A stretch of 64,000 bases of DNA from Neoroseomonas oryzicola (GTDB lineage: Bacteria; Pseudomonadota; Alphaproteobacteria; Acetobacterales; Acetobacteraceae): positions 62,001 through 126,000 of the forward strand of contig NZ_JAAVUP010000008.1 of assembly GCF_012163135.1 (NCBI RefSeq), given 5' to 3'. Both the position numbers and the translations under genes were made by a program. Positions 44,601 to 52,586 of the stretch are shown piece by piece (the stretch's first letter is position 1; the number at the start of each line of letters is the position of its first letter). The notes under the pieces are model-generated. The model was not told the DNA's origin, ran no database searches, and was given only the letters and a program-made list of their open reading frames with translations.

Positions 44601-46330
44601 AGCGGCCCGCCGGGATTGGCGAGGCGCAGCGTGAGGACCCGTGGTCCGTCCCCGGGCGCGCGCGCCAGTTCCGCCCGCGCACCGCCGGCGGCGATGGAGC
44701 GTTCGGCCAGGCCGATGTCCGCCACCGCTTGCGCGGCCGTCGCGGATTCCAGATAGGCGGGGGCGAAGGCGTCGCGCCAGCGCGCCAGCGTCGCCGGCGC
44801 CTCGGCCTCGCCCTGCGCGGCGGCCAGCGCCTCGGCCAGCCGGTCGCCGAAGCCGCGTGCTGCCTGCGCCACCGCGGCCTCGAGCACCGGCACCTCGACC
44901 GCGGGCACCTGCCCCGGCCGCGTCGCGATGATGTAGTGCACGCGCGCCAGCGGCGCGTCGCCGAGCGCGATGTAGAAGGCCGAGAGCCGCCCGCCATAGG
45001 CGCGCGCGATCATCTGGCCGATGCGCTCGCGCAGCCTGGTGTCGAAGGTGTCGCGCGGCAGCCAGGCGATGGCGGAGACGAAGCGCTCGAAGGGATCGTG
45101 GCGCACCGTCAGCGCGGCGCGCGGGCGAATGCTGAGGTCGAGCGCGCGGCGCGCACCGGCGAGGATCGCTGCCTCCGGCGCCTGGAACAATTCGTCACGC
45201 GGCCAGGTGTCGAGGATGTTGCGCATCGCCCGGCCGTCATGGCTGCCCGGCTCGACGCCCGCCATTTCGAGGATGCGCTCGCACTTCATCCGCAGCAGCG
45301 GGATGGAGCGCGGATTACGGTTGTAGGCCGCGGCGGCGAACAGGCCGAGGAAGATCCGCCCGCCGACGACGCGTCCCTCTGCGTCGAAGATGCGCGTCGC
45401 GATGGCATCGGCGTGCTGCGGGCGATGCACCGTCGCGCGCATGTTGGCCTTGGCGACCGTCAGCGGCGTCGGGTCGGCGAGCGCGGCGCGCACTGCCGGC
45501 GGCAGGGCCGAAAGGTCGCGCAGCACGTCGAAGACCGGCACCGAGGGGTCGGAGAGCAGGCCCAGGTTCTCCGCCTCGTCGATCGCGATGGACCCGTCCG
45601 GCCGCACTTCCAGCCGGCGATGGCCGAGCAGGACGAAATTGTCCTCGCTCAGCCACTGCACGAAGGCAGCGGCCTCCTCCGCCTCGGGCCCGCCGGGCGC
45701 GGCGACCTCGGCCGCGGCGCCGCGCAGGCGGGCCAGCATGGCGGGGAAGGCCGAGGTCGCGACGCGCACATCCGACAGGGCGCGGGCGAGCGCGGCTTCC
45801 AGCGTCTCGAGCGTGTCACCGGCGCCGACCGGCATGCCCGAGAGCACCGGCCCCGCGGCGCCCAGCGTCACGCGCATCATGCTCTCCCGCGCCGGGGAGG
45901 CAGGGTCGAGCGCCTCGAGCCGCCCTGCCGCGTCGCGCCGGACGCCGAGGACCGGATGCAGCAGCGAGGTCACGGCGCGGCCGTGAAGCGCGAGCGCGGC
46001 GAGCACCGAATCGACCAGGAAGGGCATGTCGTCGGTGACGATCTCGGCGACCGGGCGCGGCCCGGTGCGCGGGCCCGGCGGCAGCACCCGGACCTTGGCC
46101 GTGCGCGGGGCGCGCTCGGCGGCGAAGGCAAACAGGCTGGCGGCGGCGGCCGCGACGGCCTCGGGCAGCTCGGTCGCGAGTTCGGCCGTGGGCACCCCGG
46201 CATGGAGCAGGCGCAGCAGCACGGCGGCATCGCCGGGCAGGCCCGGGGCGAGGCGCGCCAGGGCTTCCTCCGCCACCCGCAGGATTTCCGCGCGCGCCGT
46301 ATCTGGCAGGGCCGCCGTGTCGTCCGGCAT
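41663..46330 (-). CDS. gdhB: NAD-specific glutamate dehydrogenase, 180-kDa class
   Basis: A 1555-residue catabolic enzyme that deaminates L-glutamate to 2-oxoglutarate with NAD+. It has long N-terminal regulatory (ACT-like) regions (about 1-650). The central catalytic domain has [52 protein letters not shown] and [16 protein letters not shown]-like blocks. A C-terminal helical domain completes it. Length and order match the L_180 class known from alphaproteobacteria and pseudomonads. The start ATG 46330 follows CGGAGGCCCGAC. It is divergent from the JmjC-like gene across 104 nt. The symbol follows common usage for this class and is less certain than the function. Confidence 0.95.
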   Translation of the reverse strand: [1555 protein letters not shown]

Positions 46331-46434
46331 GTCGGGCCTCCGTGTTCCTCCGGGTCGCGCAGGGTGCGCCGGGCGGGGCGGGTCCGTCCACCATTCCCCT
46401 GCCGCGCCGCGCGGGGAGGGGCTAGAAAGGCGGC

Positions 46435-47682
46435 ATGAGCATCACCTTCGAAAGCCTGCTCGCGCCCATCACGCCCGAGCAGTTCATGGCCGAGTACTAC
46501 GACCGCAAACCGCTCCATATCCCGGGCGCGGCGGACAAGTTCGCGCAGGTGCTCGATTGGGCGGCGATCAACCGGCTGCTCGACATGACACATATCTGGA
46601 CCGAGACGAGCTTCCGCCTCGTGATGGACAGCGTGCCGGTGCCGCCCGTCCAGTACAGCGTGAAGGCGACCTCGCGCGATGGCGCGCAGATCCTGCAGCC
46701 AGTCGCGGCGAAGGTGCTGGACTGGGTGCGGCGCGGCGCCTCGGTGGTGATGAACGACGTGGACAGCCTGACGCCCGGCCTCGCCGCCGTCTCCGCCGCG
46801 CTGGAAGGCGCGGGGCTGGGGAAGGCGCAGGGCAACGTCTACATCTCCTGGCAGTCGCACAAGGCCTTCCACGCCCATTACGACACCCACGACGTCTGGG
46901 CGGTGCAGGTGGAAGGCGAGAAGGCCTGGAACATCTGGGAAGGCCGCGCCGACTGGCCGATCGCCCACCCGCTCTTCCGCGGCCAGAAGCAGGAGCATCA
47001 CGAACAGGCCAAGGGCGCGCTGCGCCAGCGCCTGGTGATCAAGAAGGGCGACATCCTCTACCTGCCGCGCGGCTGGTATCACGACGCGCTGGCCGAGGCG
47101 CCGAACTCCGTCCACGTCGCCTATGGCGTGCACGCCCCGCTCGGCCTCGACTTCGCGAACATCCTCGCCGAGCGCGCGCTGCACGACCCCGAGTTCCGCA
47201 AGCCGCTGCCGCTGCAGGACGGCAGCCCGGCGGCGAAATACGCGCTGACGCAGCGCGCCGCGCTGCTGGGCCAGAAGCTCGCGGAATTCGCGCGCGAACC
47301 CCGCGTGATCGAGATCCTGGAAGGCTTCGTGCGCGACTACCGCTTCCAGCGCGGCGGCTACGACCTGCTCGCCGCCCGCGGCGGGACGACGCCGGCCCCC
47401 GCCGCGGCGCCGACCGTGGCTGCCGCCGCCCCGGCCCCCGCTGCGCCCGCCGGCCCGTCGCTGCGCGTGGTAGGCGAGGCCCGCCCCGTGCGCCGCGGCA
47501 ACGAGTTCGGCCTCAAGACCGGGACCGGGGTCATCGCCATGTCCTACGGGGAGGTCGAGGCCTCGGCCTGGATCCTCGCCCGGCCGAGCGTGTCGGAGGC
47601 CGAGCTGCGCGCCGCCTATCCCGCGCTCAACGCGGCGGCGCTGATCGGGCGGCTGCGGGATGCGGGGGTGCTCGCCGCATGA
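46435..47682 (+). CDS. Cupin-4/JmjC-type Fe(II)/2-oxoglutarate oxygenase
   Basis: A 415-residue cytoplasmic protein of the family that includes the ribosomal-protein-L16 arginine hydroxylase RoxA/YcfD. Iron-binding residues fit H148-x-D150 in HYDTHDVWAVQVEGEKAW and His227 in SVHVAYGVH. N-terminal YYDRKPLHIPGAADKFAQVL is typical. After residue about 310 an Ala/Pro-rich linker joins a C-terminal domain (about 340-415) of winged-helix type. A possible target is a ribosomal or other protein side chain, inferred from the family. The start ATG 46435 follows AAAGG. Its stop overlaps the next gene's start (ATGA). Confidence 0.87.
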   Translation: MSITFESLLAPITPEQFMAEYYDRKPLHIPGAADKFAQVLDWAAINRLLDMTHIWTETSFRLVMDSVPVPPVQYSVKATSRDGAQILQPVAAKVLDWVRRGASVVMNDVDSLTPGLAAVSAALEGAGLGKAQGNVYISWQSHKAFHAHYDTHDVWAVQVEGEKAWNIWEGRADWPIAHPLFRGQKQEHHEQAKGALRQRLVIKKGDILYLPRGWYHDALAEAPNSVHVAYGVHAPLGLDFANILAERALHDPEFRKPLPLQDGSPAAKYALTQRAALLGQKLAEFAREPRVIEILEGFVRDYRFQRGGYDLLAARGGTTPAPAAAPTVAAAAPAPAAPAGPSLRVVGEARPVRRGNEFGLKTGTGVIAMSYGEVEASAWILARPSVSEAELRAAYPALNAAALIGRLRDAGVLAA

Positions 47683-48107
47683 TCCACCTCGCGGCGCTGC
47701 TGCCGCTGCTGCTTCTCGCGCTGCCGGCCGCGGCGCAGGTCCGCCCCTTCTCCTGCGTCGGCGCCGAGCAGGTGGAGGACGACGTCTTCTCCGTGCCTTT
47801 CGCGCGGGGTTCGGCGCGGATCACCGATGCGGCACGGACGGCGCTCGCCTCGGCCGAGGAGGCACTGCGCGCCAATCCGGATCGCGTCGCCTGCGTGCTG
47901 GGCCATTCGGGGCAGGAAGGCGGGGCGACCACGTCGATCCGCCTCGCCGCCGAGCGCGCCCGGGCGGTGGCCGAGACGCTCTCCACGCGAGGCATCGAGC
48001 GCGACCGCCTGCGCGCCGAGGCCCGCAGCGCCCAGTTCAGCCCGCGGATTCGCGCCGCGGAGCCGCCCTCCCGCACCGTGACGATCGTGGTCCTGCCCGC
48101 CCCCTGA
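47679..48107 (+). CDS. Small exported OmpA-like protein
   Basis: A 142-residue protein with a signal peptide (MIHLAALLPLLLLALPAAAQ). One domain resembles the OmpA C-terminal peptidoglycan-binding fold: a beta-alpha start (VFSVPFARGSARITDAART), a central CVLGHSGQEGGATTSIRLAA and RARAVAETLSTRGIERDRLR, and a final SRTVTIVVLP strand. Two cysteines (C26 and about C77) could form a disulfide. The usual NRRV arginine is replaced by SRTV, so peptidoglycan binding is uncertain. ATG 47679 overlaps the upstream stop (ATGA), and a perfect hairpin follows at 48119-48144. Confidence 0.72.
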   Translation: MIHLAALLPLLLLALPAAAQVRPFSCVGAEQVEDDVFSVPFARGSARITDAARTALASAEEALRANPDRVACVLGHSGQEGGATTSIRLAAERARAVAETLSTRGIERDRLRAEARSAQFSPRIRAAEPPSRTVTIVVLPAP

Positions 48108-48118
48108 GGCACCTCGAT

Positions 48119-48144
48119 CACTGTGGCGCTTTTTCGCCACAGTG
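48119..48144. terminator. Perfect 10-bp hairpin after OmpA-like gene
   Basis: CACTGTGGCG (48119-48128) pairs perfectly with CGCCACAGTG (48135-48144) around the loop CTTTTT. It stands 12 nt after the OmpA-like stop and 74 nt before the next start. There is no T-run after the stem, so it is either a weak terminator or an operator-like palindrome. Confidence 0.5.
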
Positions 48145-48217
48145 TTGCATCCATGTCCTTGCGCCGCAGCGCACAAGACTCGCATCCTGGACCCGCGTTT
48201 CCCCCGAAAGGCCCCCG

Positions 48218-49675
48218 ATGCGCCTTCCCCCCATGGCGTTGGCCCTCTCACTCGCCCTCCTGCCGCTCGCCGCGCTGGGCCAGGGCGCGCCGCGCCAGGC
48301 CACGCCCCAGCCGCCGCCCGCGCGCGAGCGCGAACCCACCATCGCCAACCAGTCCGGCCTGACGCTGCGGGAGCTCTATGCCGCCCCACCGGGGGCGGCG
48401 GATTTCGGCCCCGACCTGCTCGGCGCCGACACCGTGCCCGACCGCGGCAACTTCCGCGCCCGCATCGCGGGCACGGCCTGCGACCTCGAATTCCGGGCGG
48501 TCTTCCAGGACGGGTCGGAGGAGCGCCGGCGCCAGAACATCTGCCAGAACCGCCGCGTCCAGTTCGGCGATCCCGCCATCCCCCTGCGCGAAGGCGTCGT
48601 CCGCAACGAGACCGACACCACCATCCTGCAGCTCTTCGCCGCGCCGCCCGGGACGGCCGGGCGCGGGCCGGACCGGCTTGGCGAGAACGTGGTCGATGCC
48701 GGGCGCGAGTTCCGCTTCCGCCTCGGCCGCACGCGGGACTGCGTCTTCGACGTCGTCGCGGTGTTCGAGGACGGGGAGGAGGACGCACGTCGCGGGGTGA
48801 ACCTTTGCCGCGAGCCGCGCCTGGTGTTCGGCGACCCCAATGCGCCGCGGCGCGAGGCGCGGATCGACAACACCTCCGACCGCACCATGCGCGAGTTCTA
48901 CGCCTCGACCCGCGCGCCCGGGGCCTGGGGGCCGGACCGGCTCGGCGCGGACCTGCTGCCGGCGGGCCAGGGCTTCACGCTGCGCGTGCGCGGCCAGGGC
49001 TGCCTGTGGGACCTGCGCGCCGTCTACGAGGATTCGGCCGAGGAGGTGAAGCGCGGCGTCGACCTCTGCACGACGCGCCAGCTCGCCTTCGACGGGTCGG
49101 GCGCGCCGCGCCCGCCGGAACGCCGCCTGACACTGGTGAACCGTCACGGCGCAATGGTGCAGGAGGTCTACATCTCGGGCTCGTCCGAGGAGGATTGGGG
49201 CCCGGATCGGCTTGGCGACGAGGTGCTGCCGCGCGGCGCACGCCGCGAGGTCTCGGCCCGGCTGCGCGACTGCGAGGCCGACCTGCGCATCGTCTTCGAG
49301 GAACGCCGCGCCGCCGAGGAGCGCGCGCAGATCAACCTCTGCGAGGTCGGCACCATCGTGCTGCGCCCCGGCTGGACGCTGGCGGAGCGGCTCGACGAGG
49401 GCGAGACGCCCGACGCCGGCCCCCGCCCGGGCAGCGTGCGCCTGCGCAACGGCGGCGCGGTGCCGATCGCCGAGCTCTACGCCGACGCGCCGGGCGCGCC
49501 GCGCGGGCCGGACCGGCTGGGCCGCACGGTGCTCGGCGCCGGCGAGACGCTCGACTTCGCCCCGCCCGAGGGCATTCCCTGCCGCGCCGACCTCACCGCC
49601 GTCTTCCGCGACGGGCGGGAGGTGACGCTGCCCGCCACCGACCTCTGCGCCGGGGTCGAGGTGGTGGTGCAGTGA
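48218..49675 (+). CDS. Exported protein with five disulfide-type tandem repeats
   Basis: A 485-residue exported protein (signal peptide 1-20, cleavage near ALG/QG) that I cannot assign to a family. It is built of five repeats of about 80-100 residues (about 40-121, 126-208, 213-296, 303-385, 406-485). Each has N.t...(R/Q)E(L/F)Y, then GPD(R/L)LG (64, 150, 238, 328, 430), then a Cys pair: C88/C109, C175/C197, C262/C284, C352/C375, C455/C477. The Cys spacing is 21-23 in every repeat, so each repeat probably closes one disulfide. Repeats 4 and 5 are joined by a longer linker. The next gene overlaps its stop (GTGA). It may be a periplasmic binding or scaffold protein; the function is unknown. Confidence 0.82.
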   Translation: MRLPPMALALSLALLPLAALGQGAPRQATPQPPPAREREPTIANQSGLTLRELYAAPPGAADFGPDLLGADTVPDRGNFRARIAGTACDLEFRAVFQDGSEERRRQNICQNRRVQFGDPAIPLREGVVRNETDTTILQLFAAPPGTAGRGPDRLGENVVDAGREFRFRLGRTRDCVFDVVAVFEDGEEDARRGVNLCREPRLVFGDPNAPRREARIDNTSDRTMREFYASTRAPGAWGPDRLGADLLPAGQGFTLRVRGQGCLWDLRAVYEDSAEEVKRGVDLCTTRQLAFDGSGAPRPPERRLTLVNRHGAMVQEVYISGSSEEDWGPDRLGDEVLPRGARREVSARLRDCEADLRIVFEERRAAEERAQINLCEVGTIVLRPGWTLAERLDEGETPDAGPRPGSVRLRNGGAVPIAELYADAPGAPRGPDRLGRTVLGAGETLDFAPPEGIPCRADLTAVFRDGREVTLPATDLCAGVEVVVQ

Positions 49676-50496
49676 AGCGCCTCCTCCTCGCCGCGCTGCT
49701 GCTCGGCGCCGTGCCGGCCGCGGCGCAGGGCATCCCCGAGGCGATGCGCGGCACCTGGTCGGTCGGCGACTGCGCCGCGCCCGACGCCCTGCTGCACGTG
49801 ACCGCGCGCAGCGTCGCGCGGCTGCCTTCCGCCGGCCCGGCGCGCCTGGTGCGTTTCCGCAGCGTGCAGGCGCAGGACGGCTGGACGCTCGGCACCGGTG
49901 GGGGCGGCGAGGCGCCGCGCGTCATGCTGCGGCCCGCCGGCGACGGCATCGAGACGGTCGAGCCCGACCCCAAGACCCGCGACGACCGCCTGCCCGGCAA
50001 TGCCCCGGTCACGCGCTGGGCGCGCTGCGCGGCGCCGCCGCCGGTCCTCGCGCTCCTCCATGGGGAAGGGATTGCCCTGCTCGGCGCCCTGGAACGTATC
50101 GAGGCCGCCTGCCAGGGCGGCACCGCGCCCGCCTGCCTGCAGGCCGTGGTCCAGGCGGGCGACGTCTCGGGCGACGGCCTGCTCGGCACGGCGGAGATCG
50201 CGCGGCTGCTGCGCGGGGCCGCCTGGGCGCTTGCCGCGCAGGATGGCGGCGAGGCGGACACCTTCGCCGCCGCATCGGGCCTGGGCGGCGTCGCGGCACT
50301 CCTGGCAGCACGGATCCTGGTCGAAAGCCTCGACTACGACGGCGACGGCAAGCTTTCGGCGGCCGAGCTCGGCCAGGACCGGGCGGCCTTCCCGCCGGGC
50401 ACCGGCGCCGCGGCCGGGCAGCCGATGGCGGTCGAGGCGCTGGCCGAGGGCGCGGGCCTGCTGCGCGCCCTGCTGGAGCGGCTGGCGACACAGTAA
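49672..50496 (+). CDS. Exported protein with two EF-hand motifs
   Basis: A 274-residue exported protein starting at GTG 49672, overlapping the five-repeat protein's stop. Signal peptide MKRLLLAALLLGAVPAAAQ is followed by a small N-terminal domain with Cys34 and Cys119. The C-terminal half has two EF-hand loops: D164-V-S-G-D-G...E175 and D221-Y-D-G-D-G-K-L...E232, both with all calcium ligands in place. A calcium-binding role is strongly suggested; the rest is not recognised. Overlap with the upstream gene implies that the two proteins are made in fixed ratio and may interact. Confidence 0.8.
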   Translation: MKRLLLAALLLGAVPAAAQGIPEAMRGTWSVGDCAAPDALLHVTARSVARLPSAGPARLVRFRSVQAQDGWTLGTGGGGEAPRVMLRPAGDGIETVEPDPKTRDDRLPGNAPVTRWARCAAPPPVLALLHGEGIALLGALERIEAACQGGTAPACLQAVVQAGDVSGDGLLGTAEIARLLRGAAWALAAQDGGEADTFAAASGLGGVAALLAARILVESLDYDGDGKLSAAELGQDRAAFPPGTGAAAGQPMAVEALAEGAGLLRALLERLATQ

Positions 50497-50508
50497 CCCT
50501 CAATGCGC

Positions 50509-50536
50509 GTGACGGTTTAGTTTTTCGGTTTATATT
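50509..50536 (+). promoter_or_regulatory. Putative promoter of yjbF-like gene, leaderless arrangement
   Basis: TATATT (50531-50536) matches the -10 box in five of six positions. GTGACG (50509-50514) is a weak -35 at a 16-nt spacing. The ATG at 50545 lies 8 nt after the -10 box and no Shine-Dalgarno sequence precedes it, so transcription may start at or next to the AUG. Confidence 0.45.
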
Positions 50537-50544
50537 CGCGCATT

Positions 50545-51240
50545 ATGCGAGGCCTGCTGACCCTGTTGCTGCTGCTGCCGCTCGCCGCCTGCGGCAATGC
50601 CACGGGCGCAGACCTGCTGCGGGCTGCGGTCTGGCCGATACCGCTGCCGGATTCGCTGTTCACGCCGTCGGACCCGGTGCCCCAGGGCGAATGGGACGCG
50701 GCGGAAGCCTCGCCGGAGGACGGCGAGACGGCCCTCGCGCTCGCTCTCGGCAGCCGCCGCGGCCTCGCTCGCCTTACCCAGGCGGAAGGGGAACGCCGCA
50801 TGTGGCGGACCCAAGGCGGCGTGGTGGTCGCAACCGATGGCCCGCGCGTCGTCGCCACCGCGGGCCTGCGCCAGGTCCTCGCCGCGACGCGCTTCGACGG
50901 CGGCACCGACCCCCTCGCGCGGCTGTCCGAGATCGGGGACGGCACCTACCGCAGCGCCCGGGTGATCGACGTGATGCGCTCGGCGAGCGACCCGGCGCGG
51001 ATGCGCTTCGGGCTGCGCCTGGACTGTGCGCTGCGCGCAGCGCCTTCCCCCGCCGAGGACACGCTGCTGTTCGAGGAATCCTGCCGTGGCGCCGCGCGCT
51101 TCACCAACCGCTTCTGGGCGGATGCGCGGTCCTATGCCGTGTTCCGGTCCGAGCAGTGGATCGGGGACGACCTGCCGCCGCTGGTGGTCGAGGTGGTGGG
51201 CGCGCCGCCGCCCGCCGAGGTCATCACCCTGCCCAGGTGA
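50545..51240 (+). CDS. yjbF: YjbF/GfcB family exopolysaccharide lipoprotein
   Basis: A 231-residue lipoprotein (MRGLLTLLLLLPLAACGN, lipid Cys16) of the YjbF/GfcB (DUF2886) family found in group 4 capsule and Yjb exopolysaccharide operons. Family marks are ERRMWRTQGGVVVATDGPRV and VATAGLRQVLAATRFDGG, followed by the later LLFEESC region. It has no ribosome site and a -10-like TATATT just upstream, so it may be leaderless. Its 3' end overlaps the convergent WecA-like gene by 17 nt. It is one piece of the polysaccharide locus that continues with yjbH and an SLBB export gene. Confidence 0.85.
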   Translation: MRGLLTLLLLLPLAACGNATGADLLRAAVWPIPLPDSLFTPSDPVPQGEWDAAEASPEDGETALALALGSRRGLARLTQAEGERRMWRTQGGVVVATDGPRVVATAGLRQVLAATRFDGGTDPLARLSEIGDGTYRSARVIDVMRSASDPARMRFGLRLDCALRAAPSPAEDTLLFEESCRGAARFTNRFWADARSYAVFRSEQWIGDDLPPLVVEVVGAPPPAEVITLPR

Positions 51241-52279
51241 GCCCCGCCCGCCGCATCCGCCGCACGACATAGGCGAGCCAGGCCGCCTGCACCGCCAGCG
51301 CCGGCAGCACCACCATCGGCTTGCTGCCCACCGGCAGTTCCAGGAAGGCCCAGGCCAGCAGCCCGTGGAACAGCACGAAGCCCCAATGCACCGCGGCAAC
51401 GGCCCGCACGCCAAGGCCCGATCGCTGCGCCATCTGGTAAAGGTGCGTCCGGTGCGCCGCCGCCACGCGTTCGCCCATCGCCGCGCGCCGCAGCAGCGTG
51501 AAGCCCGCGTCGAACAGCAGCCCGAACAGCAGCAGCGGCACGATCAGGAAGGAGATCTGCGCCGCATCGAAGCGCGCCGCCGCCACCGCCAGCACCGCCA
51601 TCACGAAACCAAGGAACTGGCTGCCCACATCCCCCATGAAGATCCGCGCGGGATGCAGGTTGAAGGGCAGGAACCCCGCCAGCCCCGCCGCGAGGAACAG
51701 GGAGGCCGCATAGACGAACCACCCGCCCTCCTGCCCCGCGATCACGCACAGGATCACGGAGGCGAGGAACACCGACCCGCCGACCAGGCCGTCCAGCCCG
51801 TCCATGAAGTTCATCGCGTTGGTGCAGCCGACGATCCAGAACAGCGTCAGGCCCACGCCGATCCAGCCGAGCGGCACCTCGCCCCAGACCGGCAGCGCCA
51901 CGCGCTCGAGCACCAGGCCCGATCCGATCGCGACCAGCGCGGCGATCGCCTGCGCCGCGAGCTTCACCGAGAAGCGCAGGTCGGCGACGTCGTCCCACAG
52001 CGACACGCCGGCGATCGCCACGGCCGCCGCGATCACGCCGACGAACTGCGGCGGCGGCAGCCGCGCGAAGGCCGCCGCGACATACAGCACCGCCATCCCC
52101 ACCACGAAGGCGAGCACCACGCCCACCCCGCCGCCACGCGGCGTCGGACGCACATGGCTCGACCGCGCATTGGGATGGTCGAGGATCGGCCAGGCGATCA
52201 TCGCCCGCACGGCCGCCGCGGAGAGCAGCGCCAGCGCGGCCGCGAAGGCCAGGTGCCGGAGGACGGCTTCGAGCAGCAT
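51224..52279 (-). CDS. WecA/MraY-type undecaprenyl-phosphate sugar-1-phosphate transferase
   Basis: A 351-residue polytopic membrane enzyme that starts a lipid-linked glycan by moving a sugar-1-phosphate (often GlcNAc) from UDP-sugar to undecaprenyl phosphate. Motifs are HPNARSSHVRPTPRGGG, the Asp pair D96-D97 in SLWDDVADL, TNAMNFMDGLDGL (154-165) and FMGDVGSQFLGF. The C-terminal R-rich loop region after helix 8 (VAAAHRTHLYQMAQRSG) carries the HRTHLYQ motif for nucleotide binding. The gene converges with yjbF (17-nt overlap). A long composite repeat lies upstream. It would give this locus a second priming enzyme besides the sugar transferase at 61537. Confidence 0.93.
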   Translation of the reverse strand: MLLEAVLRHLAFAAALALLSAAAVRAMIAWPILDHPNARSSHVRPTPRGGGVGVVLAFVVGMAVLYVAAAFARLPPPQFVGVIAAAVAIAGVSLWDDVADLRFSVKLAAQAIAALVAIGSGLVLERVALPVWGEVPLGWIGVGLTLFWIVGCTNAMNFMDGLDGLVGGSVFLASVILCVIAGQEGGWFVYAASLFLAAGLAGFLPFNLHPARIFMGDVGSQFLGFVMAVLAVAAARFDAAQISFLIVPLLLFGLLFDAGFTLLRRAAMGERVAAAHRTHLYQMAQRSGLGVRAVAAVHWGFVLFHGLLAWAFLELPVGSKPMVVLPALAVQAAWLAYVVRRMRRAGLTWAG

Positions 52280-52319
52280 GGGCGGGGGCTATGCCCCGCG
52301 CCGGGCGGGGCGTCCAGAC

Positions 52320-52570
52320 GGGGAGGGCGCTGCCCTCCCCGGCCCCCACCCGCCAAAGGCCTAAAGGCCCTTGGAACCCTCAACATGGCCGGGAGAGGGG
52401 AGGGGCGCGAGGCGGCCGCCGAGCCCGGCGCGCGCACGGTGCCCCTCCCCTCTCCCGGCCATCTCCTGGTGTCCAGAGGCCCTTCGGCCTCTGCGGGCAC
52501 CCAGTGACGTTGCGAAGCAACGCCACTGGGAACCCGTGGTGGGGGGAGGTCCGGCGGGGGGCAAAGCTCC
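52320..52570. repeat. Composite nested-hairpin repeat, long type (copy 1)
   Basis: Ordered modules: a 21-nt cap palindrome (52320-52340), a CCAAAGGCC hairpin with one mismatch (52353-52374), and a perfect 22-bp stem (52385-52406 with 52441-52462) around a 34-nt loop. A CAGAGGCC/GGCCTCTG hairpin (52474-52493) and a 13-bp stem with one A/C mismatch (52500-52530) follow. The tail resembles the short-type repeat. The first four modules match the copy at 54701-54906 in order and exact spacing. It fills most of the 307-nt gap between yjbH and the WecA-like gene, where no ORF is seen. Confidence 0.85.
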
Positions 52571-52586
52571 TCTCCGCCCGGCACCC

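Noticed and set aside
41600-46438. 1612-codon open frame on the plus strand opposite the glutamate dehydrogenase gene
   Set aside because: It is the shadow of a long GC-rich gene. Its composition is Arg/His/Gln-rich with no recognisable domain, while the minus strand encodes a clear full-length glutamate dehydrogenase.
52376-52470. Short open frames inside the long repeats
   Set aside because: They exist only because the repeat is GC-rich palindromic DNA; start sites and protein-like composition are lacking.
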